NCBI GenBank assembly: GCA_029219425.1
Contig: JAQXTJ010000003.1
Coordinates: 1 to 39,625 of the forward strand
Length of the DNA: 39,625 nt
Reading direction: 5' to 3'
From: Bacteroidales bacterium
Lineage (GTDB): Bacteria; Bacteroidota; Bacteroidia; Bacteroidales; Muribaculaceae
Shown here: piece by piece, positions 9,561-18,742 of the stretch
Layout of the letters: every line of letters starts with the position of its first letter
Position numbering within the stretch: position 1 is the first letter of the stretch
The notes under the pieces: generated by a model
What the model was told of the DNA's origin: nothing
The model's input: the letters and a program-made list of their open reading frames with translations, nothing else
Database searches by the model: none
Position numbers and translations under genes: made by a program

Positions 9561-11339
9561 ATGTCGATAGATAGCATTTTAGCGCAAGCTGTCGCCGAGG
9601 CCTTGAAGGCACTCTATGGCGCGGAGATTGAGGCTTCGAAGATTGTGCCTCAAACTACCAAGAAGGAATTTGAGGGAAATCTCACCATCGTGGTGTTCCC
9701 TTTCGCATCGAAGAAGGCTCCCGAGGCAACTGCCCGGGAGATTGGTGAATATCTTGTGGCACACTGCGAGGCGGTGCGCTCTTTCAATGTGATAAAGGGC
9801 TTCCTCAATATCGTGATTGAGCCTAAGTTCTGGAATGGCGTGCTGGGCCACATTGCCACCACGCCCGACTATGGCTACAAGGCGTGCACTCCCGACAGCG
9901 AGCTGGTGATGATAGAGTATTCGTCGCCCAACACCAACAAGCCTCTGCACCTTGGCCATGTGCGCAACAACTTGCTGGGCTACAGCCTCTCGCGCATCAT
10001 GCAGGCCAATGGCTACCGCGTGGTGAAGACCAATATCGTGAACGACCGCGGCATTCACATCTGCAAGTCGATGCTCGCCTGGCAGAAGTGGGGCAACGGT
10101 GTGACTCCCGAGAGTGCAGGCAAGAAGGGCGACCACTTGATTGGCGACTTCTATGTGCTCTTCGACAAGAACTACAAGGCCGAGCTGAAGGCTCTGAAGG
10201 AGCAGGGAATGACCGATGAGGAGGCCGAGAAGGCTTCGCCTCTCATGCAGGAGGCCCGCGAGATGCTCAAGAAGTGGGAAGCCGGCGACGAGAGCGTGCG
10301 CAGCGTGTGGCGCATGATGAACGAGTGGGTGTATGCCGGATTCGATGAGACCTACAAGCGTCTTGGTGTGGATTTCGACAAGATTTACTACGAGAGCAAC
10401 ACCTATCTTGAGGGCAAGGAAAAGGTGCTCGAGGGGCTGGAGAAGGGCATTATGTATCGCCGCGAGGATGGCTCGGTGTGGGCCGACCTTACCGGCGACG
10501 GGCTCGACCACAAGCTGCTTCTGCGCAGCGACGGCACTTCGGTGTACATGACTCAGGACATAGGCACCGCCAAGCTCCGCTATCAGGACTATCCCATCGA
10601 CAAGATGATTTATGTGGTGGGCAATGAGCAGAACTACCACTTCCAGGTGCTCTCGCTGCTGCTCGACAAGCTCGGATTCAAGTGGGGCAAGGACCTGGTG
10701 CATTTCTCCTACGGCATGGTGGAGCTGCCCGAGGGCAAGATGAAGTCGCGCGAGGGCACTGTGGTGGATGCCGACGACCTTATGGACGAGATGATTGCCA
10801 ATGCTCGCCAGATTTCGGCCGAGATGGGCAAGCTCAACGATGTTCCCGAGGCTGAGGCTGCCGAGATAGCGCGCATTATAGGCCTTGGTGCGCTGAAATA
10901 CTTCATCCTGAAGGTGGATCCGCGCAAGAACATGACTTTCAATCCCAAGGAGTCGATCGACTTCAACGGCAACACAGGCCCGTTCATTCAATATACCTAC
11001 GCCCGAATCCAGTCGCTGCTGCGCAAGACTGCCGAGGCCGGAATGGCTGCCGAAATTGCCGATGTGGAGCCTAATGAGAAGGAAATATCGCTCATTCAGC
11101 GCCTTGCCGATTTCCCCGGCGTGGTGGCAGAGGCCGGCCGCAGCTACAGTCCGGCACAGATTGCCAACTATGTGTATGAGCTTGTGAAGGAGTATAACCA
11201 GTTCTATCACGACTACTCAATAATGAAGGAGCCTGATGCCGCAGTGCGTGCGTTCCGCATCAAGCTCTCGGAGGTGGTGGGCACGGTGATTCGCCGCGCC
11301 ACTGGCCTGCTGGGCATTGAGGTGCCCGACAGGATGTGA
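9561..11339 (+). CDS. argS: Arginyl-tRNA synthetase
   Basis: SSPNTNKPLHLGHVRNNLLG (HIGH-type motif), MSIDSILAQAVAEALKALYG N-terminus, KMKSREGTVVDADDL, anticodon-binding C-terminus. Confidence 0.97.
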   Translation: MSIDSILAQAVAEALKALYGAEIEASKIVPQTTKKEFEGNLTIVVFPFASKKAPEATAREIGEYLVAHCEAVRSFNVIKGFLNIVIEPKFWNGVLGHIATTPDYGYKACTPDSELVMIEYSSPNTNKPLHLGHVRNNLLGYSLSRIMQANGYRVVKTNIVNDRGIHICKSMLAWQKWGNGVTPESAGKKGDHLIGDFYVLFDKNYKAELKALKEQGMTDEEAEKASPLMQEAREMLKKWEAGDESVRSVWRMMNEWVYAGFDETYKRLGVDFDKIYYESNTYLEGKEKVLEGLEKGIMYRREDGSVWADLTGDGLDHKLLLRSDGTSVYMTQDIGTAKLRYQDYPIDKMIYVVGNEQNYHFQVLSLLLDKLGFKWGKDLVHFSYGMVELPEGKMKSREGTVVDADDLMDEMIANARQISAEMGKLNDVPEAEAAEIARIIGLGALKYFILKVDPRKNMTFNPKESIDFNGNTGPFIQYTYARIQSLLRKTAEAGMAAEIADVEPNEKEISLIQRLADFPGVVAEAGRSYSPAQIANYVYELVKEYNQFYHDYSIMKEPDAAVRAFRIKLSEVVGTVIRRATGLLGIEVPDRM

Positions 11340-11402
11340 TTGGGATGGCATCTTCTTTTATTTAGATGATTGATAATTGAAAACTAAATATTATTAGCTG
11401 AT

Positions 11403-12095
11403 ATGGAATTTAATAATCAGCCTGCAATGAGCGCAGGGATGAGCGTGTCGTTGGTGATGCGCCAAGTGTATGTGAAGATGTTTCTTGCCCTGGTGGTGTC
11501 CACAATAACTGCATTTTTGTGTGTCACCACGCCGGCATTTATGTCGTTGATGCTCTCGTCGCAGTGGATCTACTTAGGCTGCTGCGTGCTCGAGCTTGTT
11601 ATGGTGATAGCACTCACCGGTCGCATCGCCAAGGGTGGCAACCCGGCAATAGCCACGCTTATGTTCTATTTATTTGCCATTCTCAATGGCCTCACTCTGT
11701 CGGTGCTGCTGCTTGTCTATACCACCTCGTCGGTTGTTGCCACATTTGGTATCACTGCCGGCGTGTTTGGCGCGATGTCGCTCTATGGCTATTTCACCGA
11801 CCGCGATCTCACCGGGCTTGGCACGTTCCTCTTTATGGGCGTGATAGGCCTTATAATTTGCTCGGTGGTGAATATTTTCTTGAAGAGCACGCAGATGGAG
11901 TGGATAATAAGTTTTGCCGGCGTGGCAATCTTCATTGGCCTCACCGCTTGGGACACGCAGAAGATAAAGACTATGCTCGCCACCTGCCCGGTTGAGCAGC
12001 AGGAGAACGTGGCCACATGGGGTGCACTGTCGCTCTATCTCGACTTCATCAACCTATTCATCTATCTGCTGCGTTTCTTTGGAAACCGCGACTAA
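11403..12095 (+). CDS. Bax inhibitor-1/YccA family membrane protein
   Basis: Seven hydrophobic segments; GLTAWDTQKIKTM and ALSLYLDFINLFIYLLRFFGNRD are BI-1 family C-terminal motifs. Confidence 0.92.
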   Translation: MEFNNQPAMSAGMSVSLVMRQVYVKMFLALVVSTITAFLCVTTPAFMSLMLSSQWIYLGCCVLELVMVIALTGRIAKGGNPAIATLMFYLFAILNGLTLSVLLLVYTTSSVVATFGITAGVFGAMSLYGYFTDRDLTGLGTFLFMGVIGLIICSVVNIFLKSTQMEWIISFAGVAIFIGLTAWDTQKIKTMLATCPVEQQENVATWGALSLYLDFINLFIYLLRFFGNRD

Positions 12096-12101
12096 TGTGC
12101 T

Positions 12102-13424
12102 ATGGCCGAAAACGGTAACTGCAATGCTATTACGCTAAGAGAGTTCAACAATCGGATAAAGCGGTTGTTGAACTCTCCTGCTGTGTGCAACTGCTGGATT
12201 CGAGCCGACTTGAGCGACGTGAACGTGCGAGGCGGGCACTGCTACCTCGAGTTGCTCGAGAAAGACGAGCGCACCGGCGCCACTGTGGCGAAGATGCGCG
12301 GCATTATCTGGGCCAACCGCTATGCCTGTCTGCGGCAGAAGTTCATGCAAGTGACGCGGCAGGAGCTGCGTAGCGGGCTGAAGGTGATGCTTGAGGTGTC
12401 GGTCAACTATCACGAGCAATATGGCATATCGCTCATTATCACCGACATCGACCCGAGCTACACACTGGGCGACATGGAGCGGCTGCGCCGCGAAATACTC
12501 TACCGCCTGAAGGCCGATGGCATTATCGACATGAATAAGCAGTTGCCATTCCCGGCTGTGCCGCAGCGCATTGCCATCGTGTCGGCAGCCGGAGCGGCGG
12601 GCTATGGCGACTTTATGAACCAGCTTCAGGGCAATGCCTACGGGTTGCAGTTCTACACCTGCCTGTTCCCGGCGGTCATGCAGGGCAAGGACACCGTCCC
12701 CTCGGTGACGGCAGCTCTCGACCGAATCAACCGGCACCTCCACCTCTTCGACTGTGTGGTGATAATACGCGGTGGAGGCTCAACCAGCGACCTGAACTCG
12801 TTTGACGACTACACGCTTGCCTCCTATGTGGCGCAATTTCCATTGCCAGTGGTGGTGGGTATAGGCCATGAGCGCGACGTGACAGTGCTCGACTATGTGG
12901 CCGGCCGCCGCGTGAAGACTCCCACAGCTGCTGCCGAGCTGCTGATAGGCTGTGGAGTGGAGGCACTTGCCCACCTCGATGAGCTGCGCGATGCTGTGAC
13001 GGTGACCGCACGCGAGTATATCACCGAGGCGAAGCGGCAAATGCAGTATCTCACCGGCACCATTCCGCTCATTGCGGGCAATATAGTGGAGCGCAACCGC
13101 GCCCGTCTTCAGCGAATAGTGCACACAGTGCCACTTACCGCACAAGGGCGCATTGCCCGTGGCAGCGAGCGAATGAGCTTCTTCGTGCAGCAGATGCAGC
13201 AGGCGTCGGCACAGGCGGTGGTGCGCGAAAGGCTGCGCCTCACGGCAATCTACGACAAGGTGCAGATACTCTCGCCGCAAAACACACTGCGCCGAGGCTA
13301 CTCACTCACCACGGTGAATGGCCACGCGGTGACTGCCGCCACGCAACTTGCTCCGGGCGACACCATCACCACCCATCTCGCCTCGGGCAAGGTGGAATCG
13401 GCGGTTACCGGGTGTGAGCAATGA
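12102..13424 (+). CDS. xseA: Exodeoxyribonuclease VII large subunit
   Basis: N-terminal OB fold; core motifs RIAIVSAAGAAGYGDF, VVIIRGGGSTSDLNSFDDYTLA, PVVVGIGHERDVTVLD, LRRGYSLT. Confidence 0.95.
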   Translation: MAENGNCNAITLREFNNRIKRLLNSPAVCNCWIRADLSDVNVRGGHCYLELLEKDERTGATVAKMRGIIWANRYACLRQKFMQVTRQELRSGLKVMLEVSVNYHEQYGISLIITDIDPSYTLGDMERLRREILYRLKADGIIDMNKQLPFPAVPQRIAIVSAAGAAGYGDFMNQLQGNAYGLQFYTCLFPAVMQGKDTVPSVTAALDRINRHLHLFDCVVIIRGGGSTSDLNSFDDYTLASYVAQFPLPVVVGIGHERDVTVLDYVAGRRVKTPTAAAELLIGCGVEALAHLDELRDAVTVTAREYITEAKRQMQYLTGTIPLIAGNIVERNRARLQRIVHTVPLTAQGRIARGSERMSFFVQQMQQASAQAVVRERLRLTAIYDKVQILSPQNTLRRGYSLTTVNGHAVTAATQLAPGDTITTHLASGKVESAVTGCEQ

Positions 13425-13460
13425 GCTTTGGGCAATGAGCGATGAGCTTTGGGCTTTGGG
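13419..13460 (+). repeat. Degenerate 7-bp tandem repeat, 6 units matching C-N-N-T-G-R-G (plus GTGTGAG at 13412-13418)
   Basis: Direct reading: CAATGAG CTTTGGG CAATGAG CGATGAG CTTTGGG CTTTGGG. Confidence 0.9.
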
Positions 13461-13517
13461 TTGATGATGGCTTTTTTTATTGACAACAACAACGAATTTT
13501 TCAGATAAACGACAGAT

Positions 13518-13724
13518 ATGGAAAATAATCTCACTTATTCGCAGGCAATAGCCGAGCTTGAGAAGATTGTGCGCGAGATGCAGAGCGAGAATTGCTCTAT
13601 CGACAATCTTTCCACTCTCACTTCGCGCTCACTCGAGCTGCTTAAAATATGCAAGGCAAAGCTGCAACAGACCGATGCCGAGGTGAAGAAGATTCTTGCC
13701 GCACTCGAGGAGTCGCAGCAGTGA
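13518..13724 (+). CDS. xseB: Exodeoxyribonuclease VII small subunit
   Basis: LTYSQAIAELEKIVREMQSENCSIDNLSTLTSRSLELLKICKAKLQQTDAEV: XseB; adjacent to xseA. Confidence 0.95.
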   Translation: MENNLTYSQAIAELEKIVREMQSENCSIDNLSTLTSRSLELLKICKAKLQQTDAEVKKILAALEESQQ

Positions 13725-13841
13725 TGCTGAAAAATGTGGAGGGTGTGGACAGGACTCGCTCCCAAGGCGAGGATTTCCGCGGTGTGGTGGGTAAAAGAGA
13801 AATTTTCCCGGGGTGTGTGGAGAAGTATTGTGGATTTTTCG

Positions 13842-13849
13842 TATTTTTG
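13842..13849 (+). promoter_or_regulatory. Candidate -7 element (TATTTTTG) upstream of the AsmA-like gene
   Basis: Matches TAnnTTTG, 27 nt before the ATG; no clear -33 element. Confidence 0.35.
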
Positions 13850-13876
13850 TAGGCTGAAAACACAAAAAATCAAACG

Positions 13877-16800
13877 ATGGAAACGAAAAAGATGGTGAGG
13901 CGAATACTGAAGGTTGGCGCATGGATTGTGGGCAGCATTGCCATGCTGCTCGTTGTGGCAATGTGTGGCGTGGCATGGATTCTCACGCCCCAGCGGCTCA
14001 CTCCCATTGTGAACGAAATAGCCAATGAGAGCCTGAATGCCAATGTGCGAATAGGCCGCGTGGAACTAACGGCGTGGAGCACATTCCCTCACATTGTGCT
14101 CGATGTGGATTCGCTGTGCATCACTTCGCGGAGTCTTCAAGGCCTACCCGACGACAGCCTCGCACTGCTGCCCTCGGCAGCCGACTCGCTTGTTGAGGCT
14201 CGCCATGTGCATGGAGGCGTGAATGTGCTAAGGTTACTCTATGGCACGCTGTCGCTGGTAGATTTCAGTGCCGACGACGTGAAGCTCAACCTTGTGGCAG
14301 TGAGTCCCACACGCGCCAATTATCTCATTGCGCTGCCGGGCGATGAGTCGGGGAGCGATGAGCCACTGTCGCTTCCCAGGCTCTTCTGGGACAACCTTGC
14401 CCTGCGCGGCAACACTCGCGTAGCCTATTGCAGCGTGGCCGACTCGCTCAGTGCCGTAGTGGATTTCTCGAAGCTCACGCTCAACAATACCTCTGCCGGC
14501 ACCTACGCCCTCGACCTTGCCGCCACGGCAAGCTACACAATGGCAGGCCTTGAGCTGGTGAAGAACCTGCCTGTGAACATGCAGGGCGACGTGGAGTGGG
14601 AATCAGGCCGTCCCATGGATGTGGCTATGCGCGATATGCGCACCACTATGCTCGATGTGCCGGCCATTTTTGGCCTCAGCATCGAAAATGGCAACACCAT
14701 GCTTCTGCGCGACCTTGATGTGGCGGTAGGCCCGGTGAAGTTTGCCTCTGTGATGACGATTTTGCCCGACGTATATACGCATCTCTTTGCCGGCGTGAAG
14801 AGCGACCTTGCCGCCACAATCAATGCCCGGCTCACCGAACCCTACGACCTGCTTGGCACCGACCTGCCCTCGGTTGACGCCACACTGAGTGTGCCAAATT
14901 CATTCATCGAGGCAGCCAACGGCAAGGCACGCATCGACCGCATGGCAATGCAGGCGGGAATGAAGCTCAACGGCCGCAAGCCCGACAGTAGCACGTTCAC
15001 CCTCGAGCAGCTCATCTTGCAGGGACAAGCTGTGGCCCTGGAACTTAGCGCAACTGCCGACAACGTGTTCACCGACCCCCATGTGGCCGCCAAGATGAAA
15101 GGCTCGGCCAATATTGAGCGCGTGATTCGCGCCATGAACTTGCCACTGAATTTCACCGTGCGCGGCGACATGAAGGCCGATGTCACTGTGGATGCCCACA
15201 TGAGCGACTTCACAGCCAACCGCTTCCAGCAGATGAAGCTCGGCGGCAACCTTGAGCTTAACGACCTTTTCTACAACTCCGACGCCGACACGATTAGCCT
15301 CTATGCCCGCAATGTGGATTTAGCCTTTGGCAGCAATGAGAGCATTGCGCTGCATGGCAACACCGTGGACCACCTTATGCGCCTCACGGCCGATGTGGAT
15401 ACCATGGCAGCCTCTGTGGCCGGAATTGTGGTGACAATGGCCAATGGACGTGCCGGAATAGGCTGCATAGCCGATGGCTCTTATCAGCGCGACACCACGA
15501 GCATAGTGCCGCTTGGGTTGCGCGTGCGCTCGGGCCGTCTCACCATGGAGCAGGCCGATGGCACACGACTGCGCCTTCGCGACATCGACTGCGGTGGCAG
15601 CATCTCGCGCTACGAGGGCAACGTGAAGGTGCCCAAGCTACAACTCGGACTCAATGCGCGCCGCATCGCCTACAAGGACAACACCATGCGACTGATGCTT
15701 GCCGACAGCCGCGCCAAGGTCAACGCCACCGTGCGCCCGCGCAACACTGCGCTTGCCGAGCGGCTAAGGCACCGCATCGACTCGCTGCGCACCGCCCATC
15801 CCGAGTGGAGCAACGACACTGTGCTACAGGTGGCAAGCCGGCGACGCCACGCTGCCAACCCCAATGCCATCGACTTCTCGGTGGGCGACCAGGGACTGAA
15901 GCGTCTGCTTATGCGCTGGAACATGCAGGGAAGCCTCTCGAGCGCAAAGGGACGGGTGTATTCGCCCTATTTCCCCATGCGCACCACAATAAGCAATATG
16001 AACTCCCAGTTCAGCATCGACAGTGTGTCGTTCCGTCGCATGACGCTGAAGAGCCGGCAGACCACCGTGGATGTGAGCGGCGCAGTTCGCAACATACGCC
16101 ATGCGCTGACCGGCTCCACACGGCGTCCGCTCGGCCTCGACCTATTTGTGAAGGCCGACACGCTGAACGTGAATGAGCTAATCAAGGCCGCCACCGATGG
16201 AATGGCCTTTGCCGGAAGCTCCAATGGGCTAAACGGCCTCACCGACAGCGACGACATCGACCATGTGCAGGCTCAGGTTGCCGCCACGGCTGCCGACAGC
16301 GACAGCTCGATGACTGCATTTGTGGTGCCCGGCAATGTGGATGCCAACATTCGTGTGCGTGCCGAGAATATTCTATACACCGACTTGTTCATGAACCGCT
16401 TCAATGGCAACCTGCTCGTGCACGACGGCGTGGTGAACCTCAATGAGCTGAAGGCACGCACCGACATAGGCACGGCACGCTTCAATGCCATGTATGCCGC
16501 CCCCGACCTGCACAACATACGCATGGGCTTCGACCTCTCGCTGAGCGACATACAAGTGGGGCGCTTCTTGAAGATGGTGCCAGGGCTTGACTCGATAATG
16601 CCTCTGCTGGAGTCGGTGGATGGCGTGATTGATGCCGACCTTGCCGCCACGAGCGACGTGGACAGCACCATGAACCTCGTGATGCCCTCGCTCAAGGCAG
16701 TGATGAAGCTGCATGGCAAGGACCTGGTGTTTATGGACGCGGCCACATTCAAGAAAATCGCCAAGATGCTTCTCTTCAAGAACAAAGAACGCAATGTGAT

Positions 16801-17347
16801 AGATGAGATGACGGTGGAGATGCTTGTGGAGAACTCGCAGATGGAGTTGTTCCCATTCATGTTCGATGTGGACCGCTACCGACTGGGAGTGCTTGGACAC
16901 AACGACCTCGACATGAATTTCCGCTACCATGTGTCGGTGCTCAAGTCGCCCATTCCCTTCAAGTTTGGCATAAATATCTATGGCAATCCCGATAAGATGC
17001 ACTTCCGCTTTGGTGGGGCAAAATACAAGGACAACATGGCACGCGAGAAGGTGCAGATTGTAGATACGGCTCGCATCAACCTGCGTGAGCAAATCAATCA
17101 GGCACTGCACCGTGGCGCAAAGGCCGCACTGAAATCGGATCTGCACATAGATGCGCGTCCTGAGCGAAGCGACATAGATGGCGACACAGCCAAGTTCTCT
17201 CACGAGGACAGTGTGATGATGATACAGGGAGGTTTCTTCGAAGCACCGCCGGCGCCTGCCGTGCCTGCCGCTCCTGCCGAGCCATCTCCTGCTGCGCCGA
17301 AGAGTGGCAAGACGGCTGAGAAGCAAGCCGCTACGCGCAAGGAGTGA
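13877..17347 (+). CDS. AsmA-like / large membrane-anchored protein (AsmA family)
   Basis: 1156 aa; single N-terminal TM, then RLTPIVNEIANESLNANVRIGRVELTAWSTFPHIVLDVDSL (AsmA N-terminal motif) and a C-terminal AsmA_2-like region. Confidence 0.85.
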   Translation: METKKMVRRILKVGAWIVGSIAMLLVVAMCGVAWILTPQRLTPIVNEIANESLNANVRIGRVELTAWSTFPHIVLDVDSLCITSRSLQGLPDDSLALLPSAADSLVEARHVHGGVNVLRLLYGTLSLVDFSADDVKLNLVAVSPTRANYLIALPGDESGSDEPLSLPRLFWDNLALRGNTRVAYCSVADSLSAVVDFSKLTLNNTSAGTYALDLAATASYTMAGLELVKNLPVNMQGDVEWESGRPMDVAMRDMRTTMLDVPAIFGLSIENGNTMLLRDLDVAVGPVKFASVMTILPDVYTHLFAGVKSDLAATINARLTEPYDLLGTDLPSVDATLSVPNSFIEAANGKARIDRMAMQAGMKLNGRKPDSSTFTLEQLILQGQAVALELSATADNVFTDPHVAAKMKGSANIERVIRAMNLPLNFTVRGDMKADVTVDAHMSDFTANRFQQMKLGGNLELNDLFYNSDADTISLYARNVDLAFGSNESIALHGNTVDHLMRLTADVDTMAASVAGIVVTMANGRAGIGCIADGSYQRDTTSIVPLGLRVRSGRLTMEQADGTRLRLRDIDCGGSISRYEGNVKVPKLQLGLNARRIAYKDNTMRLMLADSRAKVNATVRPRNTALAERLRHRIDSLRTAHPEWSNDTVLQVASRRRHAANPNAIDFSVGDQGLKRLLMRWNMQGSLSSAKGRVYSPYFPMRTTISNMNSQFSIDSVSFRRMTLKSRQTTVDVSGAVRNIRHALTGSTRRPLGLDLFVKADTLNVNELIKAATDGMAFAGSSNGLNGLTDSDDIDHVQAQVAATAADSDSSMTAFVVPGNVDANIRVRAENILYTDLFMNRFNGNLLVHDGVVNLNELKARTDIGTARFNAMYAAPDLHNIRMGFDLSLSDIQVGRFLKMVPGLDSIMPLLESVDGVIDADLAATSDVDSTMNLVMPSLKAVMKLHGKDLVFMDAATFKKIAKMLLFKNKERNVIDEMTVEMLVENSQMELFPFMFDVDRYRLGVLGHNDLDMNFRYHVSVLKSPIPFKFGINIYGNPDKMHFRFGGAKYKDNMAREKVQIVDTARINLREQINQALHRGAKAALKSDLHIDARPERSDIDGDTAKFSHEDSVMMIQGGFFEAPPAPAVPAAPAEPSPAAPKSGKTAEKQAATRKE

Positions 17348-17357
17348 TTTTTCTCGG

Positions 17358-17427
17358 CTTTGAGCTGTGGGCTATGGGCTTTGAGCTGTGGGCTATGAGC
17401 TGTGGGCTATGAGCTTTGAGCTGTGGG
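17358..17427 (+). repeat. Degenerate 7-bp tandem repeat, 10 consecutive units of C-T-D-T-G-R-G
   Basis: Direct reading: CTTTGAG CTGTGGG CTATGGG CTTTGAG CTGTGGG CTATGAG CTGTGGG CTATGAG CTTTGAG CTGTGGG. Confidence 0.95.
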
Positions 17428-17471
17428 GCTTTTGGGGGAGATTTTGTTTTTCTTTAGCTGATGTTTTTGAT

Positions 17472-18275
17472 ATGGAAATACTGATGCTTGGCACCGGGAG
17501 TGCCGCTGTGACGGAGTGTTACAACACTTGTTTTGCGCTGATTGCCGACGATGGCCGGCCTATGCTGGTTGATGCCGGCGGTGGCAATGGCATTCTCAAG
17601 CAATTGGAGCGCGGAGGGCTTGCACTCACGGCAATCCACGATATGTTCGTCACCCACATTCACACTGACCATATCCTTGGCGCGGTGTGGATTGTGCGTA
17701 TGGTGGCGCAGAGCATTTATGGAGGGAAATACAGCGGCACGTTCACCGTGCGCGGCCACGATGAGGCGATGGCGGCACTCCGCACCATTTGCTTTGCCAC
17801 ACTGCCGGTGAAGGTGACGTGCCATATCGACAAAGATATAATTTTCCAGACGGTTGCCGACGGTGAGCATTTCACTGCCATTGGCTGCGACTTCACGGCA
17901 TTCGACATTTGTTCGACCAAGGCGAAGCAATATGGATTTGCGATGGAGCTGCCGCTGGGGGAGCGGCTTGTGTGTCTTGGCGATGAGCCATTCAATGAGC
18001 AGTGCCGGCACTATGCCGAGGGAGCGAAGTGGCTGCTGAGTGAGGCGTTCTGCCTCTATTCGCAGCGCGAGCGCTTCAAGCCCTACGAAAAGCACCACAG
18101 CACCGCGCTCGACGCCGGGAAGCTCGCCGAGAGCCTGCGAGTGCACAACTTGCTGCTCTATCACACCGAGGACAAGACCCTTGCCACACGCCGTGCCACC
18201 TACGCAGCCGAGGCGGCCACCCACTTCACCGGCACGATTCACGTGCCCGACGACTTGGAGCGTATAGAGCTTTAG
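17472..18275 (+). CDS. MBL-fold metallo-hydrolase (RNase Z-like)
   Basis: MEILMLGTGSAAVTECYNTC and FVTHIHTDHILGA (HxHxDH). Start placed at 17472; the ORF-track start at 17388 lies inside the tandem repeat. Confidence 0.88.
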   Translation: MEILMLGTGSAAVTECYNTCFALIADDGRPMLVDAGGGNGILKQLERGGLALTAIHDMFVTHIHTDHILGAVWIVRMVAQSIYGGKYSGTFTVRGHDEAMAALRTICFATLPVKVTCHIDKDIIFQTVADGEHFTAIGCDFTAFDICSTKAKQYGFAMELPLGERLVCLGDEPFNEQCRHYAEGAKWLLSEAFCLYSQRERFKPYEKHHSTALDAGKLAESLRVHNLLLYHTEDKTLATRRATYAAEAATHFTGTIHVPDDLERIEL

Positions 18276-18566
18276 TTAATCTTCTTTGGGCTGGAGGTAG
18301 GTGGTGCCGTCGAGCACCGACTGGAGGAGGCGGCGCACTTCGTCCTTGAAGATTCCACCCTCGTGAGCCTTGCGGTCGCCCACATAGAAAGTGGGTACAT
18401 AGTAGTAGTCGAATTGGTCGGCGTAGGCAGGACGCTCCAGTTCGTCGATTTTCTCGATTTCGATAGTGCCAAATTCGGGGTTTTCCTTCACCAGTTCGTC
18501 AATATAGGCAAAAGCCCTTTTGCAGAACGGGCATCGAGCCTGATAAAATAATTTCACTTTTTCCAT
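18276..18566 (-). CDS. Glutaredoxin/thioredoxin-like protein (CPFC motif)
   Basis: KVKLFYQARCPFCKRAFAYIDEL ... YYVPTFYVGDRKAHEGG (redox CxxC, cis-Pro). Confidence 0.85.
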   Translation of the reverse strand: MEKVKLFYQARCPFCKRAFAYIDELVKENPEFGTIEIEKIDELERPAYADQFDYYYVPTFYVGDRKAHEGGIFKDEVRRLLQSVLDGTTYLQPKED

Positions 18567-18715
18567 AATCATAGTGCTTTACTCTACCATATATAACGCC
18601 GAAATGCGGACAATCTTTTAGAAATCACGCAAAAAATTAGGGAAAAAGATGTGTTTTTTTGTGACGATTGAAAATCGCCATGGTGCTTGTGAGTTTCAAT
18701 GAAAATCAAAATATA

Positions 18716-18723
18716 TACTTTTG
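18716..18723 (+). promoter_or_regulatory. Candidate -7 element (TACTTTTG) in the large intergenic region
   Basis: TAnnTTTG match; TTTC at 18694-18697 lies 18 nt upstream. Confidence 0.35.
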
Positions 18724-18742
18724 AATTTCAATATTAAAACGA

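Noticed and set aside
9579-11210. 543-aa minus-strand ORF antisense to argS
   Set aside because: Mirror ORF produced by codon bias; composition (His/Leu/Val-rich, no family motif) is artefactual and argS on the plus strand is unambiguous.
13756-13776. Short hairpin (CTCGC...GCGAG) between xseB and the AsmA-like gene
   Set aside because: Only 5 bp of stem and no T-tract; expected by chance.
17388-17471. Extra N-terminal segment MGYELWAMSFELWGFWGRFCFSLADVFD on the MBL protein
   Set aside because: Encoded largely by the heptamer repeat; the natural start is MEILMLGTGSAAV at 17472.
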